64,000 nt of DNA, taken from NCBI RefSeq assembly GCF_029870285.1, contig NZ_JACSYA010000008.1, forward strand, positions 1 to 64,000. Reading direction: 5' to 3'. Below the pieces are notes generated by a model that saw only the letters and a list, made by a program, of their open reading frames with translations, had not been told where the DNA came from and did not search any database. The translations under genes were made by a program, and so were the position numbers. Of this stretch, positions 30,228-42,094 are shown in pieces. Position 1 is the stretch's first letter. Every line of letters begins with the position of its first letter. The stretch comes from Delftia sp. PS-11. Its GTDB lineage: Bacteria; Pseudomonadota; Gammaproteobacteria; Burkholderiales; Burkholderiaceae_C.

Positions 30228-31703
30228 TCAGCGCAGGCTCAGGCTCTGGCGCTTCCAGGCCGGGTCCTGCCAGCGCTGGAACAGCGGCAGGGCCGACACA
30301 TCGCCCGTCACGCGCTCGGTCACCAGGCCGTCGAGCAGCACCACCTCGAATGCCTTGCGGTAGCGCCCCTGGCCACGCGCCTCGCGCGCCACCAGCATGC
30401 GCTGGCCGCCAGGCACCCAGCCCGCCCACTCGGCCACGCCTGTCTCGGGCGTGGCTGCGGCAGGAGGCAGCACATCGGCCAGCCAGCCCGCATCGGTCTT
30501 GCGCAGCACCCACAGCTCGCGCCAGCCTTCCAGAGGCTGCACGGCCAGTGCCACGGCCGAGCCCTCGCGGTTGATGCTGGCCGAGGCGGTCCACACCACG
30601 CCATAGGTGCAGCGGCGCAGCAGCGGGGCCTTGGCGCCATGCTGCGCATCGACCAGCAGCACACAGGTTTCCCCGGGGGCGCCGGGCTCGGTCAACAGCG
30701 TGGGGCGTCCGGCGGCGGGCACAGGCGCTGCTGCGGGCGCAGGTGCCAGAGCCCAGCGCACGGCGCTCACCCGCATCGCGGCATCGTTATAGGTGCTCTG
30801 GTCCTCGTCGGGCAGCTCGGACCTGGCCACACCCGTGAATTCGGCCAGGGCACGGGCTGCCGAGGCGGCCGCAGCAGGATCAGCGGCATTCCTGCGGGCC
30901 TGCTGGAAGGCCAGAGCGCTCCAGACACTGGCGCGGCGCATCTGCACGCGGCCGCGCAGATAGGCTGGCAGTCCCGTGGCATCCACCCGCTCCAGCACGT
31001 CGGCCTGCCATGCATGCATCCGGATGCGCTCGTGCGCGGGCAGGTCGGGATCGATGCACTCGGGCCGCGTCAGCGCCAGGGCAGCGCGGGCACGCTGCTC
31101 GGCATCGGCGGCAGGCATGGCCAGCAGGCGGCGCAAGAACTCCCCTTCGTAGCAGATCTGCATGCGGCCTTCTGTCTCATAGGTCATGAACCGCAGGCCA
31201 TAGCCCTGGGCCACATCCAGATGGGCCGACAGCGTGGCACCCGAGACCTTGCCCGGCGTGGCCACCGAGGCGCGGCGTGCCAGCCGGTCGGCAAAGCTGC
31301 CCAGCGCATCGAACGCCTGCGCGCCCTCGGCACCGGCCAGCACCCGGGCGGGAGCAGCCTGCAGGTAGGCCGCCGTCAGGCCGATGCCCAGCGCCTCGGC
31401 ACCGGGCGTGTCCTGCACGAAACGCAGCACAGCCAGCAGCGCGGGGGCCTGCGCCTCGGTCAAGGCCACGCGGCGCACGTCACTGGCGCGGATGAAGCCG
31501 CCTCGCTCGCGCTTGTGGTCCCAGACCTGCAGGTAGTCCAGGCGCTCTGCCCGCACCTCCAGAACCTCGCCCTGCCACAGACTGGCCTGCTGCTGGGCGC
31601 TGTCGCGCGGCGCGGCGCGCAGGCTGGCCTGATCCTGGACCACGATGGCGCTGCCCATGCTGGCCGCCATGGCGGCGGCGGCAATAGCGGTGGTGACAGC
31701 CAT
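30228..31703 (-). CDS. Uncharacterised exported SH3-like protein (491 aa), partner of the SPFH protein
   Basis: The protein has an Ala-rich hydrophobic N-terminus ([19 protein letters not shown]) without basic residues, so export is likely but not certain. A bacterial SH3-like domain follows (about residues 20-80: [21 protein letters not shown]... [12 protein letters not shown]). The remainder is Ala-rich, partly helical, with a C-terminal beta-rich portion ([38 protein letters not shown]). It is not recognised further. It starts three bases after the SPFH gene stop, so the two form an operon facing the divergent two-component system. I assign no function. Confidence 0.75.
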   Translation of the reverse strand: MAVTTAIAAAAMAASMGSAIVVQDQASLRAAPRDSAQQQASLWQGEVLEVRAERLDYLQVWDHKRERGGFIRASDVRRVALTEAQAPALLAVLRFVQDTPGAEALGIGLTAAYLQAAPARVLAGAEGAQAFDALGSFADRLARRASVATPGKVSGATLSAHLDVAQGYGLRFMTYETEGRMQICYEGEFLRRLLAMPAADAEQRARAALALTRPECIDPDLPAHERIRMHAWQADVLERVDATGLPAYLRGRVQMRRASVWSALAFQQARRNAADPAAAASAARALAEFTGVARSELPDEDQSTYNDAAMRVSAVRWALAPAPAAAPVPAAGRPTLLTEPGAPGETCVLLVDAQHGAKAPLLRRCTYGVVWTASASINREGSAVALAVQPLEGWRELWVLRKTDAGWLADVLPPAAATPETGVAEWAGWVPGGQRMLVAREARGQGRYRKAFEVVLLDGLVTERVTGDVSALPLFQRWQDPAWKRQSLSLR

Positions 31704-31706
31704 GGC

Positions 31707-33023
31707 TTACTGCTCCTGTGCCGGGGCGTTGAGGTCGTCGGCAGCCGAAGCGGCCTGGGCATTGCGCCCGCCCAGCAGCGCAGCGCCGATGAAGTCGCCG
31801 TTGGCGGGCGGGGGTGCGATGATGACCTGGATCTTGTCCGAGAGCTTGTCGGCCAGCGTCTTTTGCACGAGCAGCGGGTAACGGGTGACCAGCGAGCCTT
31901 CACGGGCCATCTGCTCGGCATTGACCTTGCCCAGGCGGTCCATCCGGTAGGCCTCGGCCTCGGCCAGCTTCTGCCGCGCATCGGCCTCGCCCGCAGCCTC
32001 GATGCGGCGGGCCTGGGCACTGCCCTCGGCGGCCTTCACACGGGCCACGCGCTCGGCCTCAGCCTCCAGCTGGCGCTGCTCGATCTGGCGCTGCTTGAAG
32101 GGCAGCACATGCTTCATGGCCTCTTCCTGGGCACGGGCGGCAATGACCTGCTCGCGCGCAGCGGCCTCGGCAGCCACTTCGCGGCGCACCTTTTCGGCGC
32201 TGGCATCAAGCTCGGTTTCCTTGACGCGCTTGTCCTTGAGCTCCAGGGTGTAGCGCATTTTCTCGGAGGCGAGTTCTTCGGCCAGCAGGCTGTCCATGCC
32301 CCGGCGGTATTCGGCCGGCAGATCCACCTTGCCGATCTGGATGCTGCGCAGCGTCACGCCATCGGCCGCCAGGCGTGCGCGCAGCTCGGTTTCCATGATC
32401 TGCGCGATCTCGGCCCGCTTGGACGAGAAGATCTCGCGCACGGTGTAGCGGGCGAACACCTTGTAAACCAGGCCCTGCACCGCAGGCTCCACGATGTCGG
32501 CGCCGATGTCGCCGGGCAGATGGCCTGCCCTGACGGCGGGCGATGCCGGGTCGAGCGCATAGCGCACATTCAGATCCAGCCCCAGCGAAAGCCCTTCCAC
32601 CGACTGCAGGGGCGCGCTGCCATTGGCCTGGCGCATGGCCTCAGGACGGTAGCTCTGATCCCTCAGCGAGAAGACGCGCACCGTATGCAGGCCGGGCAGC
32701 ACCCATACGCTGCCGTCGCGCCACAGGCTGACATCGCCTGTGAACTGGTTCAGGCGCACGCCCAGTTCGCCCTGGGCCAGATGCTGCACCGGCGGGTTGC
32801 GCACCACCGCCCAGGCCGTGCCAGCCACCACGGCGCAGGCTGCCATCCAGCGGACCGTGCGTGCCGAAGGCAGCAGCACGGACCAGTCCACAGGCGCACG
32901 GCGGGGCGCCGGGTCAGGCAGCGGGCCGGCATCCTGCGCGGCGCCGGCACTGCCATCCGCGTCCAGGCGGACGGCGCGGCGCCCCTTCAGGGCCTGCATG
33001 ATGCGGTTCCAGGTGGCTTTCAT
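31707..33023 (-). CDS. Membrane SPFH/prohibitin-family protein (438 aa)
   Basis: A cytosolic N-terminus of about 55 residues is followed by one membrane helix (RWMAACAVVAGTAWAVV, about 58-74) and an SPFH domain beginning LAQGELGVRLNQFTGDVSLW. A long charged coiled coil (about 235-375) contains repeated Ala/Glu/Arg heptads such as AAREQVIAARAQEEAMKH and EAAGEADARQKLAEAEAYRM. The tail ends KIQVIIAPPPANGDFIGAALLGG. SPFH proteins form membrane rings that organise proteases or microdomains. It is only distantly like the HflK/HflC pair in this window and pairs with the SH3-like gene downstream. Confidence 0.88.
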   Translation of the reverse strand: MKATWNRIMQALKGRRAVRLDADGSAGAAQDAGPLPDPAPRRAPVDWSVLLPSARTVRWMAACAVVAGTAWAVVRNPPVQHLAQGELGVRLNQFTGDVSLWRDGSVWVLPGLHTVRVFSLRDQSYRPEAMRQANGSAPLQSVEGLSLGLDLNVRYALDPASPAVRAGHLPGDIGADIVEPAVQGLVYKVFARYTVREIFSSKRAEIAQIMETELRARLAADGVTLRSIQIGKVDLPAEYRRGMDSLLAEELASEKMRYTLELKDKRVKETELDASAEKVRREVAAEAAAREQVIAARAQEEAMKHVLPFKQRQIEQRQLEAEAERVARVKAAEGSAQARRIEAAGEADARQKLAEAEAYRMDRLGKVNAEQMAREGSLVTRYPLLVQKTLADKLSDKIQVIIAPPPANGDFIGAALLGGRNAQAASAADDLNAPAQEQ

Positions 33024-33286
33024 GGCGTTCTCTCTCGGGTGTGATGTGGTGTTATGGGCTGTGGGTCCGGTGTGTCTGCGCCGCCGCCAGCGGCTGGCTC
33101 ATTGAGGACCGATTGTTCGGATCCACCCCGGAAGCAACAATGCAGCGCCCGGCCCAATGCGCTCACGCCACCGGCATGAACATTCCGGCCCCGGAAGAAA
33201 AATTCACACCCAGGCCCGCGCGGGGTCGGGATAATCTCCTTCAGGCTGGCGCACCGGCCGGCCCGCCACCTTGACAGCCCGACCCC

Positions 33287-34003
33287 ATGACCCGTATTGC
33301 CGTGATCGAAGACGACCTGCCTACCAGCAACCAGCTGGCAGGATGGATACGCAGCGCGCGCAGCGGCATCGTGATCGACCAGTGGTTCACCCGCGACGAG
33401 GCCGAGTCCGCGCTGGCGCGCGAGCACTACGATGCGGTGGTGCTGGACATCGAACTGGGCCGCGAGCGCCATGCAGGCGTGGCGCTGATCAACGCGATCA
33501 ACAAGCGGGCGCAGGGCACGCCGGTGCTGGTGGTGTCTGCCATGCCTGCGGCCATCTACCGCAGCATCATGAAGGCGCTGGACGCCTGGGACTATCTGCA
33601 AAAGACCACCTTCGAGGAGGCCGACTTCATCGAGACCTTCCTGGACATCCTGCGCACCACCCAGCGCGCGGCACCGGCCGCAGCGCAGGCGGCAACGGCT
33701 GCGGGCGACGCGCTGGTGCTGGACCCGCTGTGGCAGCGCACCCCCACCTGGCGCGGCGAGCGCATCAACCTGCCGCTGACGGCCCAGCGCATCCTGGCCA
33801 CGCTGCACCAGCGCAGCGGCGAGGTGGTGTCGTACGACGAGCTGTTCGAAGTGGTGAAAAGCGGCCGCAACCGCGACAACGTGCGCAAGCACGTGAGCAC
33901 CATCCGCGAGGCGCTGCGCGAGGTGGACCCGGGCTTTGAAGGCATAGAGAACGTGCCCATGCGCGGTTTCCGCTGGGTGGGCCAGGCGCCGCCGCGCACA
34001 TGA
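33287..34003 (+). CDS. Two-component response regulator, OmpR-like winged helix
   Basis: The protein (238 aa) has a receiver domain with the acidic pair IEDD (residues 7-10) and the phospho-acceptor D54 (VVLDIEL). Its conserved lysine lies in YLQKTTFEE. A C-terminal winged-helix DNA-binding domain follows, where RINLPLTAQRILATLHQRSGEVVSYDELFEVV and NVRKHVSTIREALREV correspond to the recognition region. The last four bases overlap the start of the sensor kinase gene. It is transcribed away from the SPFH operon, a likely target by position. Confidence 0.9.
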   Translation: MTRIAVIEDDLPTSNQLAGWIRSARSGIVIDQWFTRDEAESALAREHYDAVVLDIELGRERHAGVALINAINKRAQGTPVLVVSAMPAAIYRSIMKALDAWDYLQKTTFEEADFIETFLDILRTTQRAAPAAAQAATAAGDALVLDPLWQRTPTWRGERINLPLTAQRILATLHQRSGEVVSYDELFEVVKSGRNRDNVRKHVSTIREALREVDPGFEGIENVPMRGFRWVGQAPPRT

Positions 34004-36132
34004 AGCGGCTGCTCAACCCCATGCTGGAGGTGCCACGGCTGGGGCTGCCGGCATTCCGCCAGCGCATTCTGGTGCGCGGCGTGTTCATGCTGCTGGCAGT
34101 GGCCACGGTGGCGCTGAGCGTGGTGGTGCTCAAGGACGAAAAGGAGCGCGCCTGGCAGGCCTACCGGCATGGCTTCGTGCGCAGCCAGGCCGAAGTCATG
34201 GCACGGCTGCGCCACCCCTCCGGCCGGCTGGCCCTGCTCAATGCCAGCCACATGGGCCGCAGCGTGACGCCGCTGGCGCCCCTGCTGCTGCCTTATGCGG
34301 CCATCGATTTCGATGATCCGCAGAAATCCCAGCAGGCGGTGGAAATGGCAGGATGCGCGGTGCAATACCCCGATGGCGCCTCGCTGTGCGCGGCGATCGG
34401 CAGCAATCCTTATGCGGGCGGCTTCATCTATCTGGTGGGCAGTTTCTATGCGGGCGAACTGACCCCCCGGGAGCGGGGCTCCCGGGTGCCTGCCGAAGCA
34501 CACCGCGCCCGCGTCACGCTGCAGATGCGCGGCAGCACCTACCGCTGGATTGCGCCCTACGAGGCCATGGCCTCCAAAAGCGGCCAGGGCGCGCGCGGGC
34601 GGCTCACGGGCTTCATCGACAACGGCAATCCGCAACTGGATGCCCGTGCGCGGCCCGTGCGCGATTTCCGGGGATGGCTGTGGCAAAACGGCCAATGTCG
34701 CGACACGGCCAGCGGTGCCGGTCCAGACACATCACCCGGGTGCCTGCGCCGCACCCAGTACTCCATCCGGCTGCCGGTGGAGCTGTTCCGCGAAGCCCTG
34801 TTCAGCAAGGATGAGCCGTTGGTATGGCCCCCCGAAGACCTGGGCAGCATGCGCCTGCGTGTGGAAATGCTGCCGCCCGGCGAAACGGCACAGCCTCTGT
34901 TTGACAGCAACGCCCCCGGCGCGCAGCTGGCAGCCTCGCTGGATGAAATTTCGCGCAACCTGCTGCCAGGGGAGCGGGTGCAGATCCGCAAGGTGGACGG
35001 CAGCGAAGCCGATGCGATCACCCTCAAGGGAGTGGATGTGCAGGCCACGCCTTCGGCGCCCTGGCTGCTGCGCCTGATCCGCTGGCTGCCGCTGGATGCC
35101 GCTGGCATGCCTGCCGCCGTACCGACGGGCCAGGACATCCTGTACTCGCCCACGGGCAACTATCTGGTGCGTTTCACAGGGCATCTGCGGGACGTGGAGC
35201 AGGGTCTGGCCGCCGTGGCAACGCGCCTGTCGTGGTACCTGGGCGCCATGCTGGCAGCCATTGCCCTGGCATGGCTGCTGATCGAATGGGGGCTGATCCG
35301 CAGGGTGACGGCCCTGACCCGGCGCGCGGCCGCCGTGTCCTACAACGTGCAGGACGGCCATATCGGGCCACGCCTGGGCGACCTGGATGTCTCGGATCTG
35401 CGCGGCTCGGACGAGCTGGGCATTCTGGCTGGCGGCCTGGCCGACCTGCTGCAGCGCGTCAAAGATGATCTGCAGCGCGAGCAGTTGCGCGCCCAGCAGG
35501 AGCGCGACATGTGGCATGCCGTGGGCCACGAGATCATGTCGCCCCTGCAGTCGCTGATGGTGCTCAATGGCCCCGGCGACCCGGGCCACCGCTATGTGCA
35601 GCGCATGCAGCAGGCCGTGCATGTGCTGTACGGCACAGCCTCCCCTGCAGAGGCCCTGCAGGCCGCCAACGTCCCCCAGGGGCGCCTGGATCTGGACGCA
35701 TTTCTTTCCCACGTGGCGGCCAACGCGCACTTCGCCGGCATAGACCGCGTGGTCTACGAGGGGGGCGCGGGCTCCGTGATCGTTCGGGCCGACGAATTCG
35801 CGCTGGAGGATGTGGTCACTCACATACTCAGTAACGCCGACCGCCACAGGCCAGCCGGCACGGCGATCACGCTGTCGCTGTCGGCATCGGAGTCCACCGC
35901 CAGCGCCAGCCTGCACAACCAGGGCGCCACCATTGCAGAAGACCTGCTGGAGCGCATTTTCGAGCTGGGCGTCTCCGACCCGCAGCAGACCGAGCCGCCG
36001 GGCGGCGCAGAGCACCGGGGCCAGGGCCTGTTCGTGGCCAAGACCTATATGGCCAAGATGGGCGGCACCATCAGCGTGCGCAATACCAGCGACGGCGTGG
36101 CCTTCACACTGACCTTCCAGCGTCTGGGCTGA
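34000..36132 (+). CDS. Sensor histidine kinase with a large periplasmic domain
   Basis: The protein (710 aa) has a first membrane helix near residues 26-44 and a second near 411-433, enclosing about 365 periplasmic residues of no recognised fold. This region holds four cysteines (119, 130, 233, 248), in two close pairs. A HAMP-like linker, a phospho-acceptor H510 in WHAVGHEIMSPLQSL, and an ATPase domain follow, with THILSNADRHR (N box) and HRGQGLFVAKTYMAKMGG (G box). The cognate regulator overlaps by four bases. The signal is unknown. The cysteine pairs could be structural disulfides or a redox sensor. Confidence 0.9.
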   Translation: MKRLLNPMLEVPRLGLPAFRQRILVRGVFMLLAVATVALSVVVLKDEKERAWQAYRHGFVRSQAEVMARLRHPSGRLALLNASHMGRSVTPLAPLLLPYAAIDFDDPQKSQQAVEMAGCAVQYPDGASLCAAIGSNPYAGGFIYLVGSFYAGELTPRERGSRVPAEAHRARVTLQMRGSTYRWIAPYEAMASKSGQGARGRLTGFIDNGNPQLDARARPVRDFRGWLWQNGQCRDTASGAGPDTSPGCLRRTQYSIRLPVELFREALFSKDEPLVWPPEDLGSMRLRVEMLPPGETAQPLFDSNAPGAQLAASLDEISRNLLPGERVQIRKVDGSEADAITLKGVDVQATPSAPWLLRLIRWLPLDAAGMPAAVPTGQDILYSPTGNYLVRFTGHLRDVEQGLAAVATRLSWYLGAMLAAIALAWLLIEWGLIRRVTALTRRAAAVSYNVQDGHIGPRLGDLDVSDLRGSDELGILAGGLADLLQRVKDDLQREQLRAQQERDMWHAVGHEIMSPLQSLMVLNGPGDPGHRYVQRMQQAVHVLYGTASPAEALQAANVPQGRLDLDAFLSHVAANAHFAGIDRVVYEGGAGSVIVRADEFALEDVVTHILSNADRHRPAGTAITLSLSASESTASASLHNQGATIAEDLLERIFELGVSDPQQTEPPGGAEHRGQGLFVAKTYMAKMGGTISVRNTSDGVAFTLTFQRLG

Positions 36133-36176
36133 CCCCCCGGCATGGCCGGACAGCCCCGCGAAGGCACAATACGCGG

Positions 36177-38156
36177 GTGTCCATTCCCCAATCGTTCATC
36201 CAGGAACTGCTCTCGCGCGTCGACGTGGTCGATATCGTGGGGCGCTACGTGCAGCTCAAGAAGGGCGGCGCCAACTTCATGGGCCTGTGCCCGTTCCACA
36301 GCGAGAAGTCACCCTCCTTCACCGTCAGTCCCAGCAAGCAGTTCTACCACTGCTTCGGCTGTGGCAAGAATGGCAACGCCATCGGTTTTCTGATGGAGCA
36401 TGCCGGCATGGGCTTTGTCGAGGCCGTGCAGGACCTGGCGGGCCAGGTCGGCCTGCAGGTGCCGCAGGACGACGTCAGCCCCGCCGAGCGCGAGCGCCAG
36501 GCCGCGCAAAAGCAAAAACAGGCCACGCTCACCGACGTGCTCGAAAAAGCCGGCGAAGCCTACCGCAAGCACCTCAAGGCATCGCCCCAGGCCATCGCCT
36601 ACCTCAAGCGCCGTGGCGTCTCGGGCGAAACCGCCAGGCGCTTCGGCCTGGGCTACGCCCCGGCCGGCTGGCGCTCGCTGGCCAGCGTCTTTCCCCACTA
36701 CGACGACCCGCAGCTGGAAGAGTCGGGCCTGGTCATCGTCGGCGAGGACGACGGCAAGCGCTACGACCGTTTCCGCGACCGGCTGATGTTCCCCATCCGC
36801 AACGTCAAAGGCGAGTGCATCGGCTTCGGCGGCCGGGTCTTCGGCGATGAAAAGCCCAAGTACCTGAACTCGCCCGAAACCCCGGTCTTTCACAAGGGGC
36901 GCGAACTCTACGGCCTGTTCGAGGCGCGCACGGCCCTGCGCGACATGGGCTACGCCCTGGTCACCGAAGGCTACATGGACGTGGTGGCGCTGGCCCAGCT
37001 CGGCTTTGCCAACGCCGTGGCCACGCTGGGCACCGCCTGCACGCCCGAGCATGTGCACAAGCTGTTTCGCTTCACCGATGCCGTGGTCTTCAGCTTCGAT
37101 GGCGACGCGGCCGGGCGGCGGGCCGCCCGCAAGGCGCTGGATGCGGCCCTGCCCTACGCCAGCGATACGCGCAGCGTTAAATTCCTGTTTCTGCCAGCCG
37201 AGCACGACCCCGACAGCTTCATCCGCGAATATGGCAGCGAGGCCTTTGCGCGCTATGTGGGTGATGCCATGCCGCTGAGCCGCTTTCTCATTGAAGCAGC
37301 CAGCGAAGGCTGTGACCGGGGACAGGCCGAAGGCCGCGCGCACATGGCCAGCAATGCCCGCCCGCTGTGGACGGCCCTGCCTGACGGCGCGCTCAAGCGC
37401 CAGCTGCTGGGCGAAATCGCCGACCTGGTGCAACTGGATGCACGCGACCTCTCGGACCTGTGGTCGCAGGAGGCGCAGCGCGGCGCAGCGCCACGGACTG
37501 CGGCAGGCAGTGCGGGCGGCCATGCGCCGTATGCGGCAGCCCCGCCCGATTGGCATGCCGACGCCGGGCATCCGCCCACGGGGGACTGGCATGAGCGCGG
37601 CGGCGGCCACTGGCAGGGCGCACCGGCAGGCCAGGGCCGCAAGCACTGGGGCAAGAAGGGACGCGAACGCAATGGCCGCGGCGACTGGAGCCCGGTGCCA
37701 GCCGGACCGCGCGCCACGCCAGCCACGCGCACCGACCAGGCTGCGCGGCTGCTCATGGCGCACATGGAATTCATGGAAGAGCTCACCCACGAGGACTTCG
37801 ACGCACTGTCGCGCTGCGCAGGCGGCCATGGCGCGCTGTTCCGCTGGCTGGAGGCGCAGTTCCAGGAGTCGGGCCCGCGCCCCTTCGCCGTGCTCAGGGA
37901 ACAGTTGCGCGGCCTGGAGCATGAAGCCCTCGCAGACAGGCTGATGAGCGGCCCCCATGCCCACCCCGAAGGCGAACTGCCAGAACTGCGCCGCGAACTG
38001 CGCGGCGTGCTCAACCGCATCCTGATCGACCACATCAAGGCGCAGACCAACGAAGCCGTGCGCGACATGGGCCGCGACCCCTCGGCAGCCCAGCGCCTGC
38101 GGGACCTCTATGCCCGACTGCAAATACTGGAAAACCAGATGCGCGCACCCTCTTGA
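36177..38156 (+). CDS. dnaG: DNA primase
   Basis: DnaG makes RNA primers for replication. The N-terminal zinc finger is CPFHSEKSPSFTV...YHCFGCGKNGNAI. The TOPRIM core has the acidic motifs VTEGYMDVVAL and SFDGDAAGRRAARKAL. A long Gly/Ala/Arg-rich low-complexity linker (about residues 440-525) separates it from the C-terminal DnaB-binding domain, which starts near DQAARLLMAHMEFMEE. The start is a GTG at 36177 (659 aa). It is followed by rpoD, as in the classic macromolecular-synthesis operon but without rpsU. Confidence 0.97.
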   Translation: MSIPQSFIQELLSRVDVVDIVGRYVQLKKGGANFMGLCPFHSEKSPSFTVSPSKQFYHCFGCGKNGNAIGFLMEHAGMGFVEAVQDLAGQVGLQVPQDDVSPAERERQAAQKQKQATLTDVLEKAGEAYRKHLKASPQAIAYLKRRGVSGETARRFGLGYAPAGWRSLASVFPHYDDPQLEESGLVIVGEDDGKRYDRFRDRLMFPIRNVKGECIGFGGRVFGDEKPKYLNSPETPVFHKGRELYGLFEARTALRDMGYALVTEGYMDVVALAQLGFANAVATLGTACTPEHVHKLFRFTDAVVFSFDGDAAGRRAARKALDAALPYASDTRSVKFLFLPAEHDPDSFIREYGSEAFARYVGDAMPLSRFLIEAASEGCDRGQAEGRAHMASNARPLWTALPDGALKRQLLGEIADLVQLDARDLSDLWSQEAQRGAAPRTAAGSAGGHAPYAAAPPDWHADAGHPPTGDWHERGGGHWQGAPAGQGRKHWGKKGRERNGRGDWSPVPAGPRATPATRTDQAARLLMAHMEFMEELTHEDFDALSRCAGGHGALFRWLEAQFQESGPRPFAVLREQLRGLEHEALADRLMSGPHAHPEGELPELRRELRGVLNRILIDHIKAQTNEAVRDMGRDPSAAQRLRDLYARLQILENQMRAPS

Positions 38157-38178
38157 ATTTTTCTGCAGAAGGTATAAT
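38153..38178 (+). promoter_or_regulatory. Putative rpoD promoter
   Basis: A perfect TATAAT at 38173-38178 is preceded by TTGAAT at 38153-38158, at a spacing of 14 bases, shorter than the ideal 17. It lies just after the dnaG stop and about 245 bases before the rpoD start, so transcripts would have a long leader. Confidence 0.5.
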
Positions 38179-38232
38179 TAGAGGATATTGGCAAGAGCGA
38201 CAGCAGCACCTCCGGCCCGGGCCCCGTGATGG

Positions 38233-38244
38233 AATCACGTGATT
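38233..38244. promoter_or_regulatory. Perfect 12-bp palindrome in the rpoD leader
   Basis: AATCACGTGATT is a perfect palindrome about 55 bases after the TATAAT. It could be a regulator site in the rpoD leader; no specific factor is assigned. Confidence 0.35.
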
Positions 38245-38422
38245 GGCAGCAACTGCATGGCCCAACATACCGCAAGGACTGCACACCAAATGTTCGCCCA
38301 TCCATCTTGCCCTGGAGTTTTCCCCACTCCCTGATGGACCCTGTCCAGCAGTGCGTACAGCCTCGGCTGTGCCCGTCTGTGTTTCCCTTTGCATGTGTGC
38401 TGTGGATCGAAAGGTTTCGTTC

Positions 38423-40843
<2,421 letters not shown>

Positions 40844-40882
40844 GCGCCATGGATGCCGGCCCTGAGCCGGCACCTTCCAGCC

Positions 40883-40913
40883 AAAGCCCCGCACTGGTTT
40901 GCGGGGCTTTTTT
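40883..40913 (+). terminator. Rho-independent terminator after rpoD
   Basis: A stem of 10 bases, AAAGCCCCGC/GCGGGGCTTT, with an 8-base loop and six T, begins 40 bases past the rpoD stop. Confidence 0.92.
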
Positions 40914-41075
40914 GCTGGGGGCGCCAGGACTCGGCCCAAGAGGCATCTGTCAGGCATGCCTGCGGGCCATCGCCCATTGGCACCTGTACTTTGCACGCAA
41001 GTGGTCCCCCTGGCAGGCCATTTCTTCATTGAAATAGATCCCGGTTTCCTGGCTTGATGCTCAAAGGAGTTGGCA

Positions 41076-42071
41076 ATGAAGAGATGCACTCGCTTGCTTC
41101 ACTGTGTGCAATGGATGGCCCACCTGTTGTCTGCCGCGCTCCTGGGACTGGCTTCGGCCGTGCATGCACAGCAAGCATGGCCCGAGCGGCCCGTCAAGAT
41201 CATCGTGCCCTTCAGCGCGGGCTCGGCCACCGATCTGATCAGCCGCCAGCTGGCCGAGGCGCTGCGCAAGGAACTGGGACAGACCTTCGTGGTGGAAAAC
41301 AAGCCTGGCGCCTCTGCAGCCATTGGAGCCGATGCCGCAGCGCGCGCTACGCCAGACGGCTACACTTGGCTCATGGGCGGTCCCGCAGCGCTGGTGACCA
41401 ACCAGCTGCTGAACAAAAAACTCAGCTACGACCCGGCGGATTTCGAAGCGGGCGCCATGGTGGCGATTACGCCCAACATTCTGCTGACACGGCCCGAGCT
41501 GCCATTCAAGAACATCCCGCAACTGATCGCCCATGCCAAGGCCGAGCCCGGAAAACTGTCATATGCATCGTTCGGTGCCGGCACGACATCCCACCTGGCA
41601 GGCGAGCTGCTCACGCAGACGGCAGGCATAGATATCCTGCATGTGCCCTATAAAGGCGCGGGGGAAGCGATTCCCGCACTGATCTCGGGCCATGTCTCGC
41701 TGTACTTCGACACCATCATGACAGCCATGCCCCAGGTCAGGGCCGGCAAGCTGCATGCGCTGGGCATCTCGACAGCCAGGCCCTCGCCCCAGGCGCCGGG
41801 TGTGCAGCCCATTGCCGACCAGGGCATTGCCGACTTCGATATCGCGCCCTGGTATGGACTGGTAGCGCCCAAGGGCACCAGCCGCCAGATCATCGAAAAA
41901 ATGAATGACAGCGTCGCACGCGCCTTCGACAACCCCGAGTTCCGCCAGCGCTTTGAGAGCACGGGCGCAGAGAAATACACGATGACGACGGCTGAATTCA
42001 GCCGCTTTGTGCAGGCCCAGCACGCACGGACCCAAAAGCTGCTGCAGGCCGCCGGCATCGCCGCCCAATAA
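41076..42071 (+). CDS. Bug-family (TctC-like) periplasmic substrate-binding protein
   Basis: Bug proteins are periplasmic solute-binding components of tripartite tricarboxylate transporters, greatly expanded in Burkholderiales. The signal peptide ends near AVHAQ. The mature protein starts AWPERPVKIIVPFSAGSATDLISRQLAEAL, the Bug signature, followed by TPDGYTWLMGG and VPYKGAGEAIPALISGHVSLYF. The ATG at 41076 follows AAAGGAG and gives 331 aa. No membrane TctA/TctB partners are present, as is usual for Bug genes. The ligand is unknown. The adjacent gamma-glutamyltransferase-like pseudogene hints at an amino-acid or organic-acid substrate. Confidence 0.92.
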   Translation: MKRCTRLLHCVQWMAHLLSAALLGLASAVHAQQAWPERPVKIIVPFSAGSATDLISRQLAEALRKELGQTFVVENKPGASAAIGADAAARATPDGYTWLMGGPAALVTNQLLNKKLSYDPADFEAGAMVAITPNILLTRPELPFKNIPQLIAHAKAEPGKLSYASFGAGTTSHLAGELLTQTAGIDILHVPYKGAGEAIPALISGHVSLYFDTIMTAMPQVRAGKLHALGISTARPSPQAPGVQPIADQGIADFDIAPWYGLVAPKGTSRQIIEKMNDSVARAFDNPEFRQRFESTGAEKYTMTTAEFSRFVQAQHARTQKLLQAAGIAAQ

Positions 42072-42094
42072 CCACCAGCCGCGAGACAAGCGCC

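Noticed and set aside
28170..33044. Plus-strand open frame of 1624 codons covering the acyl-CoA ligase, SH3-like and SPFH genes
   Set aside because: It is antisense to three well-supported genes. Its product is low-complexity and shows no domain. Long antisense frames are common in very GC-rich DNA.
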